A stretch of DNA of 6,775 nucleotides from Bdellovibrionales bacterium. GTDB lineage: Bacteria; Bdellovibrionota; Bdellovibrionia; Bdellovibrionales; UBA1609. The stretch covers positions 1 through 6,775 of the forward strand of contig JAGRAG010000492.1 in the NCBI GenBank assembly GCA_020435025.1, in the 5' to 3' direction. The notes under the pieces are model-generated. The model searched no databases, was not told the DNA's origin, and saw only the letters and a list, made by a program, of their open reading frames with translations. Below, piece by piece: positions 6,126 to 6,775 of the stretch (positions within the stretch are counted from its first letter, which is position 1; each line of letters begins with the position of its first letter). The translations under genes and the position numbers were made by a program.

Positions 6126-6775
6126 ATGCGGAAACTCTCTGAATTTATAGCAAGCTTTGTTCAAAAATTTTCTCAAAGAAACGATGAACATCAGTTTATT
6201 TCTTGGATTCTTCTGCGCTTGATTGGCTTAGGCTCTTTTATGACCTTGGCTCCACTAACAAATAAGATTCTTGCCCTTATCGGGAAGCAAGGTATTTATC
6301 CAATTTGCCAGTTGCAGTCGGAGCTTTATGGTCGACAGGGGATAGCGGGCGTTGTTATGCACCCGACGCTTTCCTGGATTTATTGCAGTGACTTTGTTAT
6401 TCAACTGATTCTTTATACAGCGGTTGTTTTGTCTTTCTTGATGTTCATCGGATTTGATGCCGGATGGATTCTTTTTACGATATGGATTTGTTTTTTATCC
6501 TTGTCACAGATGAGTGGGATATTCTTGTCGGAAATGTGGGATGTGTTTTTACTAGAGCTGATTTTTTTATCTCTATTTATCGTAAATTGGTCATGGCGCC
6601 CGATTTTTTTAAGAAAACCACAATCCCCTCCCTATTTTGTCTCAGTTGCCTTTGTTTGGATTGTCTTTAAGACTATGTTGGGTATGGGACTTATAAAGTT
6701 CTATCCGATCGGAGAACTGTGGAGCAGCTCCGTGGCAATTAAGCTATTTTTTAAAAATGTTATTTCGCCGACAAA
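6126..6775 (+). CDS. Lipase-maturation-factor-like (LMF family) membrane protein, 3' end outside window
   Basis: The 216 visible codons are open to the window end. Hydrophobic segments lie at about 25-52, 92-108, 112-128, 138-154 and 170-190. The sequence follows the bacterial lipase maturation factor pattern: LLRLIGLGSF near 29-38, LALIGKQGIYPI (49-60), HPTLSWIYCSD (79-89), then the hallmark SEMWDVFLLELIFLSLF (135-151), and FKTMLGMGLIKF (181-192) followed by ELWSS where the family has 'GSGlvKl..dptW..L'. In animals LMF1 helps secreted lipases fold in the ER; the role of bacterial homologues is not settled. ATG 6126 is the first possible start because TAG at 6114-6116 closes the frame. There is no Shine-Dalgarno, and the start lies next to a -10-like box. 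The gene sits 127 bp after the CRTAC1-like gene in the same direction, suggesting a partner acting on an exported product. Roughly half or less of the protein is seen. Confidence 0.8.
   Translation, partial: MRKLSEFIASFVQKFSQRNDEHQFISWILLRLIGLGSFMTLAPLTNKILALIGKQGIYPICQLQSELYGRQGIAGVVMHPTLSWIYCSDFVIQLILYTAVVLSFLMFIGFDAGWILFTIWICFLSLSQMSGIFLSEMWDVFLLELIFLSLFIVNWSWRPIFLRKPQSPPYFVSVAFVWIVFKTMLGMGLIKFYPIGELWSSSVAIKLFFKNVISPT

Noticed and set aside
6464..6670. Plus-strand 68-codon frame inside the LMF-like gene
   Set aside because: The LMF frame is continuous through the region with family motifs; the second frame is a shadow.

Overview
The window is an AT-leaning bacterial segment from a Gram-negative organism. 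The genes for exported proteins carry Sec or lipoprotein signals, and Shine-Dalgarno sites are recognisable for most genes. No rRNA, marker gene or mobile element fixes the taxon. The gene style (many small orphan exported proteins, FG-GAP/UnbV proteins, a lipase-maturation-factor-like membrane protein) would suit a Bdellovibrionota-like or other environmental Gram-negative lineage, but that is only a guess.

Layout. Positions 1-138 hold the last 45 codons of a plus-strand gene ending in a beta-rich, Cna-B/carboxypeptidase-regulatory-like tail. A convergent gap (139-360) contains an 11-bp perfect stem-loop. Three minus-strand genes follow: an orphan secreted protein of 170 aa (361-873), an NqrB/RnfD-like polytopic membrane protein of 271 aa (1001-1816), and a lipoprotein-type FG-GAP beta-propeller with a C-terminal ASPIC/UnbV domain (1820-3541). 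The last two are separated by only 3 bp and form a tight operon. A divergent AT-rich control region of about 260 bp separates them from a plus-strand gene at 3803-5998. That gene encodes a 731-aa CRTAC1-type protein: signal peptide, helical TPR-like part with a Cys/His motif, seven calcium-loop FG-GAP repeats and an ASPIC/UnbV domain. It is followed by a separately promoted, possibly leaderless gene for a lipase-maturation-factor-like (LMF) membrane protein, cut by the window end (6126-6775).

How it may work together. The core is a divergent pair of modules. Each joins one exported calcium-binding propeller with a C-terminal UnbV domain to one polytopic membrane protein: UnbV-like plus RnfD/UnbU-like on the left, CRTAC1-like plus LMF-like on the right. 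The UnbV/UnbU pairing is known from the conserved enediyne polyketide cassette, but no polyketide synthase is visible here. The biochemical role of these proteins is not established. A cell-envelope maturation or redox-linked modification system is a reasonable but unproven reading.
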